This document shows, one piece after another, positions 5,318 through 7,115 of a stretch of 7,115 nt of DNA (position 1 is its first letter; every line of letters begins with the position of its first letter). The stretch lies in assembly GCA_002862265.1 (NCBI GenBank), contig PKCQ01000143.1:1-7115 (forward strand), in the 5' to 3' direction. Both the position numbers and the translations under genes were made by a program. The stretch comes from Planctomycetaceae bacterium. Its GTDB lineage: Bacteria; Planctomycetota; Planctomycetia; Pirellulales; Pirellulaceae. The notes beneath the pieces were generated by a model that did not search any database, was not told where the DNA came from, and saw nothing but the letters and a program-made list of their open reading frames with translations.

Positions 5318-6226
5318 GTCCGGGTGGTCCAAGCCCACACCCGTGTCTACAACAGCGACTATGACTCCCTGCCCGGTGTAACCCGCAGCCCAAGCGTCGG
5401 GAGCGTTGACGGAATTCAGATTTAAGTCTCGTTGCGTGCCGAAGTAAGGCACTTCAGGAAGTGCTTTGGCACTGCCGCTGAAACCGCCTTCTCCTTCGCT
5501 ACTTCCTGGATTGCCAGCATCGGTGTCAGCCGGATCTACTATCGGATTTGCAGATACTTGCAATTGGTAATTCGTTCCTCATGATGACCGAGCTTGCGAA
5601 GCGACGTAGTAGACTCCTGGCTCGAGTTCCGTCTGAATCGACTCGGAGGCTGTGCCAGCGTTTCGTGATGAAGCAATTCTACGACCGCTGGAATCGGCAA
5701 GTAGAAGATCTGCATTGCCCCACATGCGATCGATTCCAGGATTCAAATTGGAGTCGGTTGTAATATCGAAGCAAAAGACATCGAGGCGATCAAAATAAGA
5801 GAGACTTCCACTCAATGATTGCGGGGTGCCAATGGCTCCAAGATCTCGTGCCGTTAAGCGATTTGAGCCCGCATCCGAAGTTGGGTTGAAGTTCAGTGCT
5901 GCTGTTAGGCTGTCTGTGTCATGAGAAAACTCGCTGACTTCCTCAGGGATTGCGTTTAACGACCAGCCAGATTTGTCTTCTTCTAGAGGTTGCTCGTTTG
6001 ACGACAAGCTGAAGGCGCCGTCTTGCCCGGGATTCTGCTCTGCTTCGGTTATTGTCGGCTGATTTAGCTCTGATGCGACATCAGCGACCAGCGTTGCAGC
6101 TCCGCCCAGAGCCATTTCCTCTAGGTAAGGCACACTGTCGGCGGCTAGCAGTTGCCGCTTTTGTAGGGGTTCTACATTCAAATAGTTATGGACACATGAC
6201 CTGACCCCCAGCTTGCGACGCTTCAT
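5261..6226 (-). pseudogene. Subtilisin-like (S8) surface protease, truncated and with in-frame TGA
   Basis: Reading leftward from the ATG at 6226, one frame carries an N-terminal export-type region, a beta-rich domain and the start of a subtilase domain. Codon 216 is TGA (5579-5581) and the same frame resumes with GTNYQLQVSANP; a CGA-to-TGA or TGG-to-TGA change would account for it. The catalytic Asp294 is seen in 'VVDTGVGLDHPDLA', after 'NAPDAWAAGYTGQG'. The sequence then reads 'NPCEIPGNGIDD', as in planctomycete subtilases, and homology stops near 5261, where ankyrin-like sequence arrives on the other strand. The catalytic His and Ser regions are absent from the window, so no active protease can be made. 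The open frame continues to a stop at 5189 but with unrelated sequence. The ancestral protein would have been a large secreted or surface peptidase. Confidence 0.82.
5579..6226 (-). CDS. N-terminal fragment of the subtilase: export region and PPC-like domain
   Basis: This is the 215-residue open part up to the TGA. It starts MKRRKLG, and residues 19-30 read 'EPLQKRQLLAAD', close to the 'LEPRxLLA' N-terminal signature common on large planctomycete surface proteins. There is no classical long hydrophobic signal core. Residues about 40-125 are acidic, low in order and without a known domain. Residues about 138-210 resemble a bacterial pre-peptidase C-terminal (PPC-like) domain: 'SGSLSYFDRLDVFCFDI', 'ADLLLADSSGRRIASS' and 'LEPGVYYVAS'. 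A good ribosome site precedes the ATG. If still expressed, the product would be a non-catalytic exported stub. Confidence 0.7.
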   Translation of the reverse strand: MKRRKLGVRSCVHNYLNVEPLQKRQLLAADSVPYLEEMALGGAATLVADVASELNQPTITEAEQNPGQDGAFSLSSNEQPLEEDKSGWSLNAIPEEVSEFSHDTDSLTAALNFNPTSDAGSNRLTARDLGAIGTPQSLSGSLSYFDRLDVFCFDITTDSNLNPGIDRMWGNADLLLADSSGRRIASSRNAGTASESIQTELEPGVYYVASQARSS

Positions 6227-6233
6227 GGCGGCA

Positions 6234-6239
6234 CTCTCC
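6234..6239 (-). promoter_or_regulatory. Ribosome binding site of the subtilase pseudogene
   Basis: GGAGAG on the minus strand lies 7 bases before the ATG at 6226. It fixes that start and suggests the gene could still be translated up to its TGA. Confidence 0.6.
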
Positions 6240-6384
6240 GATTGTGAGCAGCCTGCTTAGTAAATGAGAAACTGTGAAGCTGCGTACCCGAGCTCGTAAC
6301 TCCGTTTACGCCCGACAGCAGCAAGGGAAGGTACTCGTTCGAAGATGTCACGCTTTCACGAAATCGTTTTCGTTGTTTTCGCCT

Positions 6385-6394
6385 GTTCGCGAAC
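6385..6394. promoter_or_regulatory. Perfect 10-bp palindrome, possible operator
   Basis: GTTCGCGAAC is fully self-complementary and sits about 160 bp upstream of the subtilase start. A dimeric repressor could bind such a site, but no regulator is linked to it here and a single copy of this length may be chance. Confidence 0.2.
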
Positions 6395-6620
6395 GATTGA
6401 TACGGTAGCAAAAAATCTGGGCTGAATCCAAGTCCGGAGCATAGAAGCGATTTTGGTATCTCATCTTAAGAATTCCAAAGCGATGTAGGGATTCATCGTG
6501 AATTAAAAGACCTAGAGGAAAATAGCGGCGTAGACAGACGACCCTCGACCTAGCATGATGGAACCTGCGATGGATCTTTGTCCTGATGAATCCTCAAGAC
6601 TCGACTTTTGTACGAAACAA

Positions 6621-7115
6621 ATGAATAAACGATTTCAATCTACAGTGCTCTTTGCAGTTGGCCTATTTCTGTCTTTTGGCTTGGCCGCTCCGCTGAGCGC
6701 TCAGGATTCCTCAGCGAACAAGGCATCTGATGCTTGGCGACAGTTTCGTGGGCCGACCGGGATGGGAGTCAGCGAGCGGGGGCTGAAGCAGATTGAATTT
6801 GACTCTCCGAAATGGCGCACGCCCTTGAAAGGTGTCGGTTGGTCGTCGCCCGTCACCGATGGTGACCGCATTTGGGTCACCGCAGCTGTGACGACGGAGG
6901 CGAGCGCTGAAGAGAAACAAAAGAAACTGGCTGGTGTGCAGTTTTCCCAAATGAAGGATGTGGCTGGCAGCGTCGAGGTTCTGGTGCACTCAGTGGATGT
7001 TAAAACCGGCGATGTTGTCGTCAGCCGTAGTTTAGGACTGATTGATGAGCCGAATCCGATTCATCCTATGAATAGCTATGCTTCACCGACAGCCGCCATT
7101 GCAAGTGGCAAGGTT
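6621..7115 (+). CDS. Secreted PQQ-like beta-propeller repeat protein, 3' end cut by window edge
   Basis: 165 codons are open to the window edge. Residues 1-27 form a typical signal peptide: 'MNKRF', a hydrophobic core 'VLFAVGLFLSFGLAA', and a cleavage site after 'PLSA'. The mature part begins with the planctomycete pattern 'DAWRQFRGPTGMGVS' (from Asp37), then 'KWRTPLKGVGWSSPVTDGDRIWVT' and 'VHSVDVKTGDVV', with 'NSYASPTAAIASGKV' at the edge. These are blades of a PQQ/quinoprotein-like beta-propeller, as in BamB-like and dehydrogenase-like proteins. No cofactor ligands are visible, so an enzymatic role cannot be claimed. In-frame upstream ATGs at 6555, 6558 and 6570 exist (frame open back to a TAG at 6531), but the signal peptide favours 6621. 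No Shine-Dalgarno site is seen. It is divergent from the subtilase remnant. Confidence 0.88.
   Translation, partial: MNKRFQSTVLFAVGLFLSFGLAAPLSAQDSSANKASDAWRQFRGPTGMGVSERGLKQIEFDSPKWRTPLKGVGWSSPVTDGDRIWVTAAVTTEASAEEKQKKLAGVQFSQMKDVAGSVEVLVHSVDVKTGDVVVSRSLGLIDEPNPIHPMNSYASPTAAIASGKV

Larger units (their letters stand above)
6227..6620. other. Divergent intergenic region between subtilase and beta-propeller genes
   Basis: 394 bp with divergent starts at both ends. It holds the subtilase ribosome site, a small hairpin ACGAAA-TCGT-TTTCGT (6358-6373), a palindrome at 6385-6394 and a weak 5-bp inverted repeat CGATG/CATCG (6481-6498). A 62-residue minus frame crossing 6223-6411 has no recognisable features. 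I cannot name a promoter for either gene. Confidence 0.5.

Noticed and set aside
6223..6411. Minus-strand 62-residue frame ending in an ATGA overlap with the subtilase start
   Set aside because: The overlap arises automatically because the subtilase start codon is followed by A. The peptide is basic, has no known motif and has no clear ribosome site. A leader peptide is not excluded but not supported.

Overview
The window looks like chromosomal DNA of a planctomycete, most likely in the Rhodopirellula/Pirellulales group. That assignment rests on family recognition alone: an ECF-type sigma factor overlapping a membrane Ser/Thr kinase with an N-terminal zinc anti-sigma-like motif, a surface protease beginning MKRRKLG with an 'EPLQKRQLLAAD' N-terminal signature, and a secreted PQQ-type beta-propeller protein with a 'WRQFRGP' start. 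Base composition is moderate and Shine-Dalgarno sites are patchy, which fits.

Layout: (1) Positions 1-1688 hold two genes on the minus strand. An RNase H-fold (DUF429-like) protein lies upstream, and 92 bp further on is a Nei/Fpg-type DNA glycosylase of the MPEGHT subfamily that runs off the left edge. (2) Positions 1689-2000 are a divergent intergenic region with two hairpins and one weak promoter candidate. (3) Positions 2001-4973 are a plus-strand sigma factor/kinase module. The sigma factor is intact and overlaps the kinase start by ATGA. The kinase is broken twice: an in-frame TAG in the activation segment (3419-3421), and a perfect 16-bp tandem duplication (4166-4197) that shifts the frame. 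Removing one 16-bp copy and reading through the TAG restores one protein of about 787 residues: anti-sigma-like motif, kinase, one membrane helix, C-terminal extracytoplasmic part. (4) Positions 4976-5317 carry a short ankyrin-repeat-like ORF. It runs into the truncated end of a minus-strand subtilisin-like protease pseudogene (5261-6226), which has an in-frame TGA and has lost everything after the catalytic Asp region. (5) Positions 6227-6620 are a second divergent intergenic region, followed by a secreted PQQ-like beta-propeller protein (6621 onward) cut by the right edge.

How the parts relate: the glycosylase suggests DNA repair, and the RNase H-fold neighbour may share its transcript. The sigma factor/kinase pair is a planctomycete signal-transduction unit in which the sigma factor survives while the kinase decays, leaving a 275-residue fragment that still carries the anti-sigma-like zinc motif and the first kinase lobe. 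The central 2.6-6.2 kb is a decay zone (two nonsense codons, one frameshifting duplication, one recombination-type junction) between apparently intact genes. I did not find CRISPR arrays, transposases, tRNAs or rRNAs.
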